64,000 bases of DNA from Pectinophora gossypiella (GCF_024362695.1 NC_065415.1:6241438-6305437); one strand, 5' to 3'. Counted from the stretch's first letter, positions 1 to 13,763 are shown. The notes: generated by a model from the sequence alone, not told the origin. A program made the numbers and translations.

Positions 1-3000
1 GTTCGTTTAATTTAAAATTAAGATTCAGCCACGAAAGTAGATTTTTCACTTGCATTTGGAACAGAAATGTATTCTAGCCAAGCTTAGCCTTTTTTAAATA
101 AATTTTAAACATTGAAGTCTAATTTCTCTCCTAAAAAGCTAAATCGAGAGTCCATATATATTGAAAATATGTCTCTATGAAGTAGCGCACAAGAGGGTCA
201 TATCGAATTGGGAATCGATTTTGTCGCAACCGAAATAGGGTGTAAAAATCCCATTGTAATATAGATGTTAGCCATATGTCGAGTGAGTGTGAACTTTACC
301 CTGCTTGCTAATGTTTACTTACGAAAAAACTATTCTATTGACATTTTATTAACTACATAGTTGGCCCTACTAAATTAATGGATGTCTATTAGGTGAACTC
401 GGCATAAAATAACAATGATTTCTATAAGGAGTTTGTATATTATAAGCTATATACTTTTTAATTGTGTGTATATTACTTTAGTTCCACTAATTATAATTGT
501 GCCTTTCTATGGATTCCAACTCTCACTTTGATACTGTGGGTCCAGTTCCCATCAAACCCTACCAATAAATAATCTGCATTAATAACAGCTTCACTTTAAT
601 CCTTTAATAGCTATTCCAGTCACAATATGTTCATTCCTATCCAAGGGCTTAGCCCCTGTAGCTTTAAACCCACGACACAACATCTTAATCAGAACGGTTC
701 ATAAAATTCTTAAGTGATTGCGTTTAGGGGACCCGATTGCGTGGGTACGAATTGATTTCAAAAGTCCATCTGGGTAAGTACCTGCAGTGTAATCGTTGAA
801 CAATTTGGGGTGTCTTGAGCAATTGACTAAAATCGACTGAAGTTGCCCTTTTTATTGACATGATACACCGTCATGCATGGTCAGAGTAGATAAGAGAATA
901 TTGAAAATGTAATTTAGAAACGCAGAAAACATTGGATGATTTTTATAATTTTGGTATGACTCGAATTAAGTTTTTACATGAGCAATTTTAGGACTGTATA
1001 CGAGGAATATATTTGAATACTTGAGCTATAATAACTGCATGGTTATTCTAGGCTAAGCTAGGAAGCTTAATAATCAAATATACAATTAGCGTCCATCAGA
1101 AAGTATTAAAAACAGTGGAAAACTGCAAAAAATGCTAAAAAGTGTTGTAAAAAAATGGAAAATTTCCATGGCTGAATACAGCATCGCATAAGTTAATAGT
1201 AGTCGGCCGCGGGCAGGCGGGCACAGATAATGAAATTGTGTACAGGAGCGCAACGAGCCGCGAGCGTGTCTCGGGCAAAAATCCACTTAACAAATTGCTG
1301 CTGATTCGAAGGGTTCTGGATTGTTGCCTGCTTTTACCGGCATGTCAATTATTCCTGTTATCGATACTCGAACGCTTTTGACCGTTGTTGCTCGTTGTTT
1401 TGTTTATTGATGCGTTTTTCGACAACCTTCGGTTGTTCATTGGTTGACCCGATAAAGAGACAGTTGTATCTCAAGTTTCGTTAACGTAAACAAACACAAC
1501 AATCATCCAAAACTGTTTATAAGTGCCTACTCTAAAAAACTAACTGTATGTTTTAAAATATTTTTAATAAACTACCCACTACATTATATTAAAAAAAAAA
1601 AACACCGTCCACGAGTCCATTTCCTAACAAACCATTAGACGTGCATAAAATAATTAAAACATCAAAATGTATCATTTTGCAGAGCGACAGTGCAAAAAAT
1701 AAAAAGAGACAGTGAAAAAAACGCGCGGTAATGAATTCGGTGTTGGGCGTTTCGCACGCAATTGCACAATTTCAATTATCGCATTAGTTCACGTGGGCGC
1801 GGCGTACAGAATAGCCCTGATGGATTATTGCCCTGTTTGCTACCATGACATTTAGCTAGCTGTACTAACTCGCGCATACGTGTATTGGGGGTAGTTACAG
1901 TTTAAACTTTCACACATTCTCTTATTTTTATAACTGACAAAGTTTTAATAGCGATTGATTAAGGGGTTCAATAATGTGCAACACTTACGTTTTCTTTGGT
2001 TTTTACTCACTTCAGGATTATTAATTCAACGTAATTATCAAGGACAACCTTGTTGAAGATCAATTTAACATTTTTGAATAAACAAGGTGTTATGCTTGTG
2101 GAGAAGAAATGACAAGAAAATGCGTCAGCAACACATCTTCTGAATCAATGCAGGTATACTTTACAAATTGTTTAATAGAGGTTATTTTTGGTATTTATGG
2201 AAGCTATTGCTTTACAAGTCAGTCGATTACATAAGATTACTAAATCTTTTAAGGGGCAATGTATACGTTTTTACAATAAGATTCCCATTCACATTCAGAA
2301 TTTGCCTTTCAACTGTTTTAAGACAGTAGTTAAACAAAAACTTTACAAAAAAGGTTATTATAAAGTTAGTGATTATTTAGAAGATATGAATGCATGGGAT
2401 TAACTGTCTGAGAACTGACATTAGGCAGCTAAATTACTCAATTGTATAAGTACCAATATTTTATGTTTATTTTTATTTTTTTAAAGAACGTCTAGGGTCC
2501 TGTGCCGAGGTTTTTCTTGCAGCTTCTTTTCCCCGGCTATACAGGTTGTGAGAAGCTGCAGTAGTTTTAGGCGGATGAGACGTTCGTTATGTAAAAATTG
2601 ACGATTCAAAGTGTAACTATGTTACCTACTGAATAAAGATATTTTTGAATTTGAATTTGAATATTGAGTATTTAATATGATGGACATAGAGGTACTAAAG
2701 TTTTGATGTTAAAAAAAATGACTAATGAAGAGTCAAAATAATTATAAGTACTTCAGACATGGGTGTACAACAAGCTACATAACGATAACTTTAAAAACTC
2801 AATTCAAAGGGCTTCCGCAATCATAAATATTCATCGTCAAAATCCCATTCGAAAATTTTCCACAATGGCTTCTCATAATGGGCTCACACTCAGCCGAGTT
2901 TAATTTACATCAAACGTGGAAAAATCACAAGTTTATTCGTGGGTTAGGAAATTTCGACGATCAACTTCATGCCCCGTCGAAAAGCAAAGGAAAGTTCGCC

Positions 3001-4353
3001 CACAAAGGCCGATGCTGAATTTTTGTTTCCAAGGTAGAAAAAATTTGAATCGAGCCGAATTACAAAACCCAGAGAGTAGGGTTGCCGGGAGACTAGTATT
3101 TGGCCAATAAATAGAGGTAAACGGAAATTCTTATAAGACTGACTACCCGGTAAAAATTCAATTATTTCGAGAATTCAATATATAGCTATTCCACAATGTA
3201 GATTCAGCTGCGCAAACGATATATTAAACAGTCAAGCTGTCCATTTATTTTTTCAATTTAATTATTTCTACCATGTTTTATGAGCAAATAAATAATTCGA
3301 ATCTGTAGGTAAGATTAAGGAAGTTAAAAGTATAGGCAACTCGAACGATAGAAGGCTTTATTTAAAATCAAGGTATAAAGTATGTGTAGGTAGAAAGCTT
3401 TTTTAATAAGACCATCCTAGTCAAAGCAATGCTAGGAAACCCATTTTGTTGAATCATCTCCAACCCTAAATTTCAAATATCGAACGACGTTCCAAATGGG
3501 AGACGCCTATCTCTATTGAATTCCCGAAAAAGGACCGAAATAAAAGCACCACGGCCACCCCTCGATGGCACCAGAATAGTGCCCATACATTCTTCCATTG
3601 AAATTTCGATATTTGTCAGCCTGATTAGCCCGAGCTCCTCCCTACGTCTATCGATGTCGATGAATGGCTCAGCGTGAGACAAATTCGGGCAATTTTCGTT
3701 TGGCTTTTGTTTTTTTTTTCGAAATCGATAGTTGTTGTTTGGTATAGAGTTTTCGTATGTAGTTTTAATTGACATTGCAGATGCGACCATTGTTAAATCA
3801 ATGGCACCTATTACAAAAGTATTTATTTTAGAGTAAGTAGTTGTGAACTTTGAATTAAAGAAATGCCTTGTTAGGATATAGAATGCTAGAACTAAAGTAG
3901 CACAAGGTAATCTTAAGTTCCCATTATCCCCCATCAGACATTATTTTTTACTGGCCGGCAGTCTAGAATTTTGAAGTCCATTTGAATGCGACTCCCAACA
4001 AAAAGCTAATGCAAACGGAGCCTTCAAAAGTTTCTGTATCGTCGACGTGAATGCATTTCAGTGGTAAAGTTTTGAGATTGCCGTCATTTTGGCCTGATGA
4101 ATCGCTGCAAATAGAAGTATGAAATTTTCGTGCGATTTTGCTTCTCATAAAAGTTGAATTTTGTCGCGTTGTTTCAATTTTTTAAGCAATACTTTTGTCT
4201 TCTAAGAGTTACTACTACTTGAGTTTTATTAGTCAAGTTTAGAGTTCAGATAATCACAACTCTCTATTTGTGTGTGTCTTATAAGATTATAGAAGGTTCT
4301 AATGAGAAAGTCTAGTTAATATTTTTATACACAATTTTTCAAACTTTACTTAC
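1..4353 (-). other. kn intron 7, incomplete
   Basis: No kn exon is visible here. Holds a LINE 3' end at 2155-2660. The 153-codon open frame at 3473-3934 (minus) is discussed among the rejected items. The rest is AT-rich sequence without a recognisable feature. Confidence 0.6.
2155..2660 (+). mobile_element. non-LTR retrotransposon 3' end
   Basis: A short frame at 2188-2403 encodes a reverse-transcriptase-ORF C-terminus (YNKIPIHIQNLPFNCFKTVV, then KQKLYKKGYYKVSDYLED), a tail common to insect LINEs. After the stop come about 200 bp of 3'UTR, an AATAAA (2632-2637) and a TTTGAA repeat tail. 5'-truncated, with no catalytic domains. Related fragments lie near 14700-14770 (+) and 62575-62650 (-). 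Confidence 0.75.
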
Positions 4354-4422
4354 CGGTCTATGATAACAGGGTCCGAAGGCGTTTCATTTCTATTTCCACA
4401 ACTCTTCTTATCACAACACCGA
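4354..4422 (-). CDS. kn: kn exon 7, COE zinc knuckle
   Basis: Encodes RCCDKKSCGNRNETPSDPVI then ID and two bases. Together with exon 6 it completes the COE zinc knuckle H-x3-C-x2-C-x5-C. Acceptor TTTACAG before 4422, donor GTAAGT after 4354. The next exon (FFLKFFLKCNQNC in the family) is not found between 1 and 4353. Confidence 0.95.
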
Positions 4423-5624
4423 CTGTAAAGAAATAATTAAATTAATATAATACCTACAAACTTTTATATAAAACTACAAGTCATAGAATCAAATATCAAA
4501 TTCTTCTCTTTTAAGGAAAGTGGAAAGGCAAAAGGAGACTCGTAGGAAAAAATCAATATATTACCAGTAGATACACAGAAGGGATCACATCGGGACGTCT
4601 GTCCCTCATAACAAGAACGATTCGTGATGCTGGTTCATATATATTATATACGAAAATGTGACTTAAATTTTGAACATCTTAAATAATATAAAAGGTTTTT
4701 GATTACGTTTTTTTTTTATCAATATAAACTTAATTAAATTATTAGTTTTCATTGATTTATAAAGTGCAGCTAGGGATATCAAAATGCAAGTGAGACAACC
4801 TCTGTAACATTGTAAAGATTTCTAGATAATAAGATGAGATTATACAAAAACGGGAACAACAAAATACAATCAAACAGAATCCAGTAACACGGCCACAATA
4901 AACGCGGAAGCCGCATCCACGCTAAGTAAACAGCGGGAGTTGCACGCGCCCTATAGGGGCTTCTTGACGCAAAGGGCAAAGACATTGAAAGGACAGACTC
5001 CCTCGAGACTCCTCCCCTGAAGACGCCAGACAAGGATGCACATAGCCAGACAAAAGAGACGTCAACACTGCGTCTAAGGTGGAATAAAATTTTAATTGCT
5101 CACACAGGCGCAACTAGCAACTAACACATGTACCGGAGGCAATACGGAAAAACCACCCCAAACAAACGGTTAAATTAATAAGAACGTTCACTTGTGCGAT
5201 CCAGTTTCTTGTGTTTTGTAATTACGGACTTGCTCGCGATGGGTTTACGTAAATGTGCGTTCGTGTTTACGGAAATGGTACAGATGTAAACAATAAACAA
5301 TTTGTCTGCTTGAATATATTGCTGCTGGAATACAAGGAGCGAATGACCAAATGAAAACAGAAGTTATATATGAAGATAGAGGCGGTATGTATGTAAAATA
5401 TAACAGGATTAAAAACACAATACATTATGGGCAAGTTGACACAACCAATGATGAGCATTCATTGATGGCTATTGTAACTCGACGCGAACCCAAACTTAGA
5501 AGAAACGTGACAAGCAAAACTAAACAGAAGTCGACGTTTATGACAAATGAATGTCGAGTCGTTTCCTCGAATCATTGCTGCTGTGAACTTTTTATGACGT
5601 CAATTTTAAGAATATTAATGTTAC

Positions 5625-5698
5625 CTGCACATGACTTCGTGTGTAAGCAAAACCCTGCACATTTCTGGATTCTTATCTTGACCTTCGTATACGATTGG
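5625..5698 (-). CDS. kn: kn exon 6, COE DNA-binding domain
   Basis: Encodes PIVYEGQDKNPEMCRVLLTH followed by EVMC and two bases of the next codon. The His and the first Cys here start the COE zinc knuckle (H-x3-C). Acceptor TTTTTTACAG, donor GTAACA. It lies 8 kb downstream of exon 5. Confidence 0.95.
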
Positions 5699-6949
5699 CT
5701 GTAAAAAAGAAAACAAAGTGTTACTTCTTCAATCTCCTTAATTTAAGATAAAAAAACTATCACTTTTAACAATAGGAGAAATTCCGAATATTTGTTAATA
5801 CTTATAAATTATTTTTTTCTCTTATCAGTTATACCTTAGTCAAAATAGAAATACAAATAAAAAAAAATGGTCCGTAATTATACGTATATTACATTAATTA
5901 AAAATTGGCCACCAGATAAGATATATTCAGTCTTCATCACGCAGTTATTTTTTGCTAATATATGCACCCACCGCGCCTAATCTATTTTATTATCTGTACC
6001 AACATTACGCATTTGCATAGTTGCATCCACTTATTACTTTCAATATCGTTTTTTTTTATGGTGGCAACTCTAAATTAGGAGTAGCATAGGGATGCATTTT
6101 CCATAAACTGGTTTAAAAAGTGAGTCATTCCCTATAGTGAATAAGTGCATTTATGGAGATAGCTTCAGTAAGAATGCCGGTACTGATTTTCCTGTAGATA
6201 ATTTTATTTTTCTCTTTCATTATTTATTTCAAAATTTAATTTTTAAATTGAGTATAAAGCTATATCTTAGTGGTCAGTAGTGTAGGATTATTGCGTTGAC
6301 AGCGACTCCCCGAACGGCGAGTCTCTTTACGGCGAGTGGCTTAACGTCGCGCGATTTTTTTTACTACCTGTATGTGAAGCAGCGGAAAGTAAATGTAGAG
6401 ACATGATTTGTGTAATTTTGTAGGTATTTAAAAACTCCATCACACAAAATAATGTGCTAGAGGTATAATAACGAATCTGTAGACATTATAGATTCAGCGC
6501 TAACAGCCAATTTACTACATGTATGGACCATGAAGAGCGCTAAGGACTCTCATATGATAGTTTCCTGACAAAAACTTTCAACTTAACAATAAGCATCAAT
6601 AATACTTTCTACGTCTCTTCCTACCTTGGACCTCTCTGCCCTCACCCAATCGACCAGCACGTGGCTCCGCGTTTATCTATTAATATCTAATTACTGAGAC
6701 CCTAAGTAGGGGGTACTAATCCTGATGCATACACTCGGGTTCTTTGCCAAATGTGCATCCGTTATTTTAGGGTCGATCATGCGTTTTGAATGAGTGGCTG
6801 ATTTTACAGGAGCAACAACGAGGAAGAAAATCGTTTGAAATTTGTTACTAGGTGCGGTGGGGTTTGGTCTGAAAATAAATTCTTACATTCCTTGACAAAA
6901 AAATGGTGATGGACTTAAGTAATAAAAAAAGTATGGTAAATGTTTGCTT

Positions 6950-7085
6950 CCCGGTAGTAGTTGCTCTAGAAGCAATTGAAATTGAAATTGCTCTAGAGCA
7001 ATAAGGCCGCCAAAATTGTACTGTATTCATGTGTTATGTCTGATTGTTGAAATTTAGTTCTGTGCAGTAAAGTATATTTGATGTG
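6950..7085 (+). mobile_element. LINE 3' end fragment (aataaggccgcc family)
   Basis: Shares the phrases aataaggccgcc and gtgcaataaag-like 3' sequence with fragments at 17438-17550 and 37495-37592. All three lack coding sequence and end near a poly(A)-like or A/T-rich tail, as expected for 5'-truncated LINE copies. Confidence 0.55.
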
Positions 7086-7184
7086 ATTTTATTTGATTAA
7101 TATAGATGTTGCTAACATGATATACAGATCCTCATATCTTTCTAGAACGCCAATATTGAAAGTATCTCTTAGTCTTATCGTCTC

Positions 7185-7591
7185 GGCCTAGTGATAGAGC
7201 GTTAGGCACATATTCCGTTGGGTCCCGGGATCAAATTCCGGTGGGGAAATGATCACAAAATATCACTTTGGGTCCAGTTTGGTTAGGACATAGCAGGCTG
7301 ATCACGCGATTGTTCGAAAGTAATATGATCCGCCGTTCTGAGAACACTACGTTAAGCAGTCCGTGTCGGCTACGGCTACTGTTAGTATGTAGTCGTTACA
7401 TGTGCCTTTTTTTATATTGGCCAAATATGTTGGCTCAACTATGCTTGATGATAAACAAAGAGAATCCCTAATTGCAGTAGCAACTGAAATGCAACGCAAT
7501 GAGTCAATTTATCGTGGGTCATTCTCAATAATAACTCTAACACTAGGTTTGATAAGGTCGGTCATTGATCTCATAACCCGCATGAGAGAAT
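7185..7591 (+). mobile_element. SINE-A, old and interrupted copy
   Basis: tRNA-like head with diverged A and B boxes (7185-7250), then the family body (gtttggttaggacat, gtagtcgttacat). After about 7408 roughly 110 bp of foreign sequence interrupts the copy before the family's tail resumes near 7525 (aataataactctaacac...). Confidence 0.6.
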
Positions 7592-10177
7592 AAGTAGTTC
7601 TAAGTGTCTAACAGATTGTCTTCTAACGTGTTGCGGTTCTGCCCGCCTACAAAGTTATTGCAGATGTAAGTTTTTGTATGTTGGTACTCCCCTATATCTG
7701 TAACTATTACTTAAAAGTTAGTATAACACGCATAAGCTCCCCAAATATTAAAGACAGATTTTTTCATCCCTGACAAAAAAAATAATTGAATATGAAATAC
7801 CCTGGTATTATCGTCTTTTGTACTGAGGATTGAGGGATTTTTAATGGAGGGTGTTTTGTTATAGGTGTTCAAGGGTCACACAGAATTATTTAGGCAACAA
7901 AGTAGCTTGTAGAATGCTATTTTGGATCTTTTTTACTTTGGCAGTTTAGGGGGATAGTGGTAGCAGGTGTAGTATTCAATGTATGTACGATTATGATAAT
8001 GTAGGTTAGTTGTAATGACTTAGTGAATGTTTTTGTATGCATATAATATTATTATATGCCAGGTATATAATGTAGTTTCATTTTAGAAATAATCAATTTA
8101 TTTATCAACGACAAACACGTAATTAAGTTTAGTTATGATAAAAAGTGAACATGAATCAAATATACTATATTGCATACAAACAAAACATACAAAAATTTGA
8201 CAACAGTACAAATAGGCGGCCTCTTTGTCTGTAGCAATATCTTTCACGCAACCACTACCAGGGATCAGTCATAAAAAACTTGAATGTGGAACATTGTTCT
8301 GATGTCTGATTGTTTTTAAATAAGTAACTGGTCAGTAACAATTTCAAAAGTGGAACAACTTTTTGGTTTGTTTGTGTTTTGTTTTCGCAGTATAGATAAA
8401 AATAGTCAGTGGCACAACTATCAACAAACTAGAACGAGCTATCAGGGTACATTTTTCAAGTCCATTCCTCTGTCCCACAGGATTGCGGGAGCGAGTGCCC
8501 GCAGTGGGCATTGTCCGCCGCATGGGATTCAATCTCTGGGGAATTAATGGGGATTCAAAAAAAAATGGACACTGTTTGCTTACTGGTAATGTTTAGTTTG
8601 AATTTTAGGGCGGATTAACTTTACCAGTAGTGTACTTGCGAAAGTTTTTATTCGACTATGGAATTTGTAATATTTACCGAGAAAGGATTTTAGTTAGAAT
8701 TGCAAAAGTTTAGCTGAGCACTCTGAGAGATGTTGATGCTACTTGTAACCGCCACGAAATACTTAGTGACAAAACATAAAATTTAATGGCAAGTATAGCA
8801 ACGCAATATAGGAAGAAGTAAGAAAACCAGTGTCGTATAAAAGTTCAATACACTAATATTTTAAACACAATATTACATTATCTGCTAGTCTCTCCCAAAA
8901 ATACTTCGCAGTTCTGAGGAAGTTGCAAAGAATAAAAATAAGAGATTCGACATAAAGAGGTGGTAGGTAAGAAGTTGGTGATTTATGTAGAGTCGCGACA
9001 CCGCCGCGACGTTGCCAGCTCGCTTATTGCGTAGGTAGAGTAGATACGAGCACTATTGCTGTTATTGTGCCACTGAAATGTTATTGGAACGTTCGGTGTT
9101 ATTGCGAACTGTTAAAATTGTATTTAAGCGCTTCAAAATTTTATGAAGGTGGAAAGCTATGAAAATTGGATTGGGGGTTATTCGTAATTTTTAGAAATGG
9201 GATTATTTACGATTTAAATTATCAAGCCTAAAAGTGTCCTTACTTTATTGAAATACACTTCTTAAATGTTCAAACACTAAAATAGCACAACATTATGCCT
9301 TCGCCAGAAAACAATCTACTTACATCTTATTAGGTATTCTTTTGATCTAAAATCGGAAACCAAACTGATCAAACAATATTGTTCTTTCTTTATTTGTTCT
9401 GAACATTTTTCTTAATAACCAAGAATAGCTTCCGAAAGTCATTTTCCCAACAAAAAGAATCAAATTAATATGTTGTTTGAACATAGTTAAGTAAACATAA
9501 TCATCAAGGCACGTGGCCTGCGCGCGCCTCTCTTTTCACAATGTTGGCTGTTCTATGGGATTTATTCGGATCTCATTCGACGAGCCATCAGCTGTATCTT
9601 AAGACCAAGTTCAAATAGAGGGGCCCAGATTGATGTTTTAGATATTGATATGATCGTGATTTAGTATGGGAACACAAATAATCCGGTAGTTTAAAATTGC
9701 AGCGCCCGTGGTTAATAGGATCGCTTTCTTTCGTGGTAATATAACTGAATTGCATAATAAATATAGTTTTTAGGTATTCTTCTGTCGTGTGGATTGTGAG
9801 GTGGATTACCAACTAATAAAATATTACTATTGAGCCGCCAAAGGCTCCTGACATGACTCATGATACTAGTATGAGATAATTTTGTTACTGCCACTAAATT
9901 TTTTGTTTAAGTGTTTCTCTTTTATTTGATCTATAGGGTCAAAAAAAAATGTCAAGTTCAGTCCATTTGTTACATAACATATCATAGTATCACACCTGTA
10001 CCCTCGGAAGGGTAGGCAGAGTTGTATAGTATACACACTCGTCACCAGCTCTGTTTAACGCTCACTTTACAGGGCCGAGCCTATTCCCATTAACCAGACA
10101 CAAATCTCAAGGTAATAAAGACAGTTGAAATACATAATAAATAGTAATATTCAGTTACAGTAAGTATTTTTCATAAA

Positions 10178-10797
10178 CATCCAACCAGTTGGTAAAAAAC
10201 GTTTGCCTCTCACTTTGAGGTCGCAGGTTCGAATCCAGCACAGGTCTAAACCAATGATTGTCGAATTTGTTACCGAATTCATGTTTGGGTCATAAATGAA
10301 GGAAAACATCGTGAGGAAACCCACATATCCCGAGAAATGCATTTTCGAAGGCAAGTGACCTAACCTGTCATCATCATGGGTCCATTAACGTCCCCACTGC
10401 TGGGGCACGGGCCTTCCCTATGGATAGATAGGGAGATCGGGCCTTAAACCATCACGCGGGCCCAGTGCGGATTGATGGTTATTAACGACTGCTAATGCAG
10501 CCGGGACCAACGGCTTAACGTGCCTTCCGAAGCACGGAGGAGCTCGAGATGAAAACTTTTTTTTTGTGTTCACTCATCCTATGACCGGCCTATGCGAAAG
10601 TTGCTTAACTTCAACAATCGCAGACCAAGCGCATTAACCGCTGCGCCACCGACCTAACCTGTATTGGGCTGGTTTCCTCATCACGGGTTGAAAGGTCAGA
10701 CAGGCAGTCGCGTCTCTAAAAAACCGAATCTGTCAAATCTGTAGGTTAGGTAAGCGGACCCTGTGAAAAACGGGATAATGCTAGGGAGATGATGACG
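10178..10797 (+). mobile_element. SINE-B copy split by a nested SINE
   Basis: tRNA-derived SINE: A-box-like ccagttggta, B box ggttcgaatcc (near 10226), a body with gtgaaggaaaacatcgtgagg, and the tail cgggataatgctaggga-gatgatga. The second half resumes after an insertion at 10369-10650. Confidence 0.85.
10369..10650 (-). mobile_element. nested composite SINE with 12 bp target duplication
   Basis: A minus-strand SINE. Its tRNA-like head lies at the right end (ggtggcgcagcggttaatgc on the minus strand), the middle carries the shared central domain (cgtgcttcggaaggcacgtt, minus), and the tail reads cccagcagtggggacgtta then gatgatga (minus). It is flanked by direct repeats gacctaacctgt at 10357-10368 and 10651-10662, which mark the target-site duplication inside SINE-B. 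Confidence 0.85.
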
Positions 10798-11301
10798 AGT
10801 AAATATTTATTAAAAAATGAAATGGAAACTAAACTTTCATTTCCTAAACGACCTCACACAGATATTTCTCATGATTATTACGCAGCAGTCTACAATAGAT
10901 TGACTGCTCCAAGAGACAGGATTTTTCAGGAGTCTTTTAATTCCCGAAACGTAATTCATCTCAGTTCCTAGCCCATCTAACTGATGCACCATTACGCGAG
11001 GTAATTGTTGGGCATTCCTCGATTTTCCCAAACATTGCGTGTACGGTTCGCATGCACCGCCGCGGCATTAGCTGATTGCCCATGTGCCCTCAGCCTAACG
11101 TTTTAATACAATTAAATCGACTCCACTATTATCTGGACGCCATCTTTTTTCGCCGGTTTTCGTGAACGACTGTTTTGCGTGTCAATCTTCCTTGTAATTG
11201 CTAAGGTTAGACGTGATGTGTCATGTCAAGATTCTATATTTGTTTTAATTGTAACTCTGACATAAAATTCTTTTTTGCATTAAAGGTACATCCATCCGTG
11301 A

Positions 11302-11648
11302 GCCGTGGTAGCCCAGTTAATAGATTGCTTGCCGCTCACTTTGAGGTCGCAAGTTCGAATCCAGCACAGGCCTAAATCAATGATTGTCGAATTCATTTAT
11401 GATATTGGATCATAAATGATTATCACGTGCTACGGGGTGAAGGAAAACATCGTGAGGAAACCCACATTCCCGAGAAATTCATTTTCGGAGGTATGTGATG
11501 TGACCTAACCTGTATTGAACTGGGTTTCCCTTCGCGGGTTGGAAGGTCAGACAGGCAGTCACATCTGTAAAAAACTGGAGCTGTGAAATCTTCAGGTTAG
11601 CTAAGCGAACCCTGTGAAAAACGGGATATTGCTAGGGAGATGGTGATT
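11302..11648 (+). mobile_element. SINE-B, near full length
   Basis: Starts gccgtggtagcccagtt, B box agttcgaatcc, body gaaggaaaacatcgtgagg, ends gggatattgctagggagatg. About 345 bp, same orientation as the copies at 10178 and 14999. Confidence 0.85.
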
Positions 11649-12350
11649 AAAGGTGCATCCATCACATGATGAACTAAATACTCACGCAGGCCCACCGAGC
11701 TTTCTGATAGACTGACGAGATAGGTGGTGAGTGAAAAATAAAAAATAAACTATTTAGCTTTACCTAGATTCATAAAGTACCCTCACTGACACCGACCGAA
11801 CCCTGATGAAGCCTCACCGTGCCACATATATAATTTCAACACGTCCCGAGCAGTTAGTGTTTGTGAAACAAGAGGCCAATTACGAAAGATTTATGCCAAC
11901 AACATAATTAACTTAGGCCGAACGTTGTTAACTAAGAATTACGGAATGTGAGAGTTCGTTTCCATCTTAATGCAATGGGGCGAAAGTTTGCGAGTGCAGT
12001 GAAAACGGATACCATGCAGAAATGTTACTTTTGTTCGGTCACGAGCATTAATATGTATACACTTTGGTACCATGTCACATTAACTTTTTAGACAAATTGA
12101 ACTGTAAGTCTCACTAAATGTCAAATTTTTAGTGCGACAGAGTCCTAAAGTGGGTACATTATATTGCTCATGACTGCTCATTCCTTTTCTGTGTTCTGTT
12201 CCAAAAATACTTAGGTATTTAATGATTTTCAAATCTCATATAGGTACAACGTACATACTTATATGTATATACTCACACTCGTAATCCCTAATGGGGTGGG
12301 CAGAGCTACAAGTAAACTTAAAAAAAACCTTGCAGCTGCTGTTATGGTAT

Positions 12351-12666
12351 TCTTCTTATCGTGTGGGTTGTGAGGTGGAATACCAACCTCATCAACCCTG
12401 GTGTCAGGGTTATGATTGAGCCGCCAAAGGCCCCTGACATAACTCATGTAACGATTATTCACTTACATCAGTAAATAGTAACCGGGACCAAGGGCTTAAC
12501 GTGCCTTCCGAAGCACGGATCATCTTACTCTCGGACAATTAGGTGATCAGCCTGTAATGTAATAACCAAACTAGGGATTACAAAGTGATTTTTGTCCCCA
12601 CCGGGATTCGAACTCGGGGCCTCCGGATCGTGAGTCCAACGCTCAACCACTGGACCACAGAGGCCG
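12351..12666 (-). mobile_element. SINE-A, near full length
   Basis: Minus-strand copy of the 300-330 bp tRNA-derived family. Head ggcctctgtggtccagtggt with B box ggttgagcg and gttcgaatcccggtgggg, central domain with cggaaggcacgttaag, 3' end ccacctcacaacccacacga. The head has the intragenic promoter boxes of pol III genes but is not a functional tRNA. Confidence 0.85.
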
Positions 12667-13707
12667 TTAAGATGTGGTATTATATGCGTATAAACATTCG
12701 GAAACTTTGAAACTTTACTTAGTCAGGGGGAAAATAACTTAGTGTTACTAAGTGTCGTAAGCTTGTTGTCACAAACAAGAGAGAGATTGACAAGAGAGAC
12801 TGAGAGATTAAAGCTAACAAGAACGATGATGCGATTTTCTAGTAAAACTTCTTGTAAGATCACAAGGGACCGGGTAAGAACATTCAGCGCTCCCCATTTG
12901 TCCGACCAAAGTAGTTGATGCCATCTGCGGCAAATCTACAATAAGTCACGTCAAAAAAAAACTCACAAGGGCCAGATATGCCTTTCAAATTCCAAAACCC
13001 ACTCTTTTACTATTGTATCCAAGATAGTTAGTCTTCTTCTTTCGTACGGTGCTTGAGGTAAATGACCGATTTCACAAACCCTGGTGTCAATCAAAGGCCC
13101 TACAAGACAGTTGTTAGTCACTTCCATACATTTGCAAATGTAGATTAAAAATTAAATATTTGAACACATTAAACAACATTCTTTACTTTAAAAACCATTT
13201 GTTATTCCATAAATTAGTTTCTAAATTTCAATACCTGCCCCTATGAGAATCTGTGTTAACACTTCTCACCAACCCTTTCGCTTGTCTGTCAAAATCTGAC
13301 ACTACCATTGAAAGTCGACACTTAAAAGTAGTGACGGGGGAGTGACGTAAAATAAAATTGTAACGCGAGATAACGATAATGATTGTGCTGAATACAGTAG
13401 AGTTGAGACGATTATTCTGGTGGCCAAGGGGCGTGGGGATTAGGGGCTAATCGGGCGTCGGCGATGACAATCGGACGCGTGTGCGACACGTGAGCGCGGG
13501 AATAAAATGAGTTGCCAAGGGTGCGCTTCGCAGTTGCAAAGGTCGATGAGAGAAATAACTAAACTAAAAGTTTGCGGTTTTTGTTTTTGTGAATGTAATT
13601 ACTTTTTAAATTGTTAGTGATAAATTATGTAACTAAAATAAGTGGTTGTTTTTAAAGATACTGATATCCGATTGAAATAAAAATGAATTTTTGTTTGTTT
13701 TACGTAC

Positions 13708-13763
13708 CTGTTTCGTAACTGAATCGATGAGACGGACGAAAATGTCTTGTTCTTGTCTGATAC
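13708..13763 (-). CDS. kn: kn exon 5, COE DNA-binding domain
   Basis: A 56 bp micro-exon encoding IRQEQDIFVRLIDSVTKQ, continuing directly from ...LLYANG. Acceptor TTTTTTTTCGCAG, donor GTACGT. Matches the COE segment RQEQDIFVRLIDSVTKQ. Confidence 0.95.

Larger units (their letters stand above)
5699..13707 (-). other. kn intron 5 (8 kb)
   Basis: No exon recognised. Contains a LINE 3' end near 6950-7085, a decayed SINE-A at 7185-7591, a SINE-A fragment near 9780-9870, SINE-B with a nested SINE (about 10178-10797), SINE-B at 11302-11648 and SINE-A at 12351-12666. A fragment of another repeat family (actcg/gggtaggcagag type) sits near 10000-10060. The remainder is AT-rich. Any enhancers cannot be identified from one sequence. 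Confidence 0.6.

Noticed and set aside
3473..3934. 153-codon open frame on the minus strand in kn intron 7
   Set aside because: The longest unexplained frame in the left part, but the peptide resembles no family I recognise, base use is like the surrounding AT-rich DNA and no splice-site context supports it. A relic transposase is conceivable but not supported.
4779..5113. Two overlapping minus-strand frames in kn intron 6
   Set aside because: GC-richer than the surroundings but without COE similarity or consistent splice sites. Left as unexplained intron sequence.
5351..5704. 117-codon plus-strand frame
   Set aside because: Its 3' half is antisense to kn exon 6, whose minus-strand reading is a clear COE peptide.
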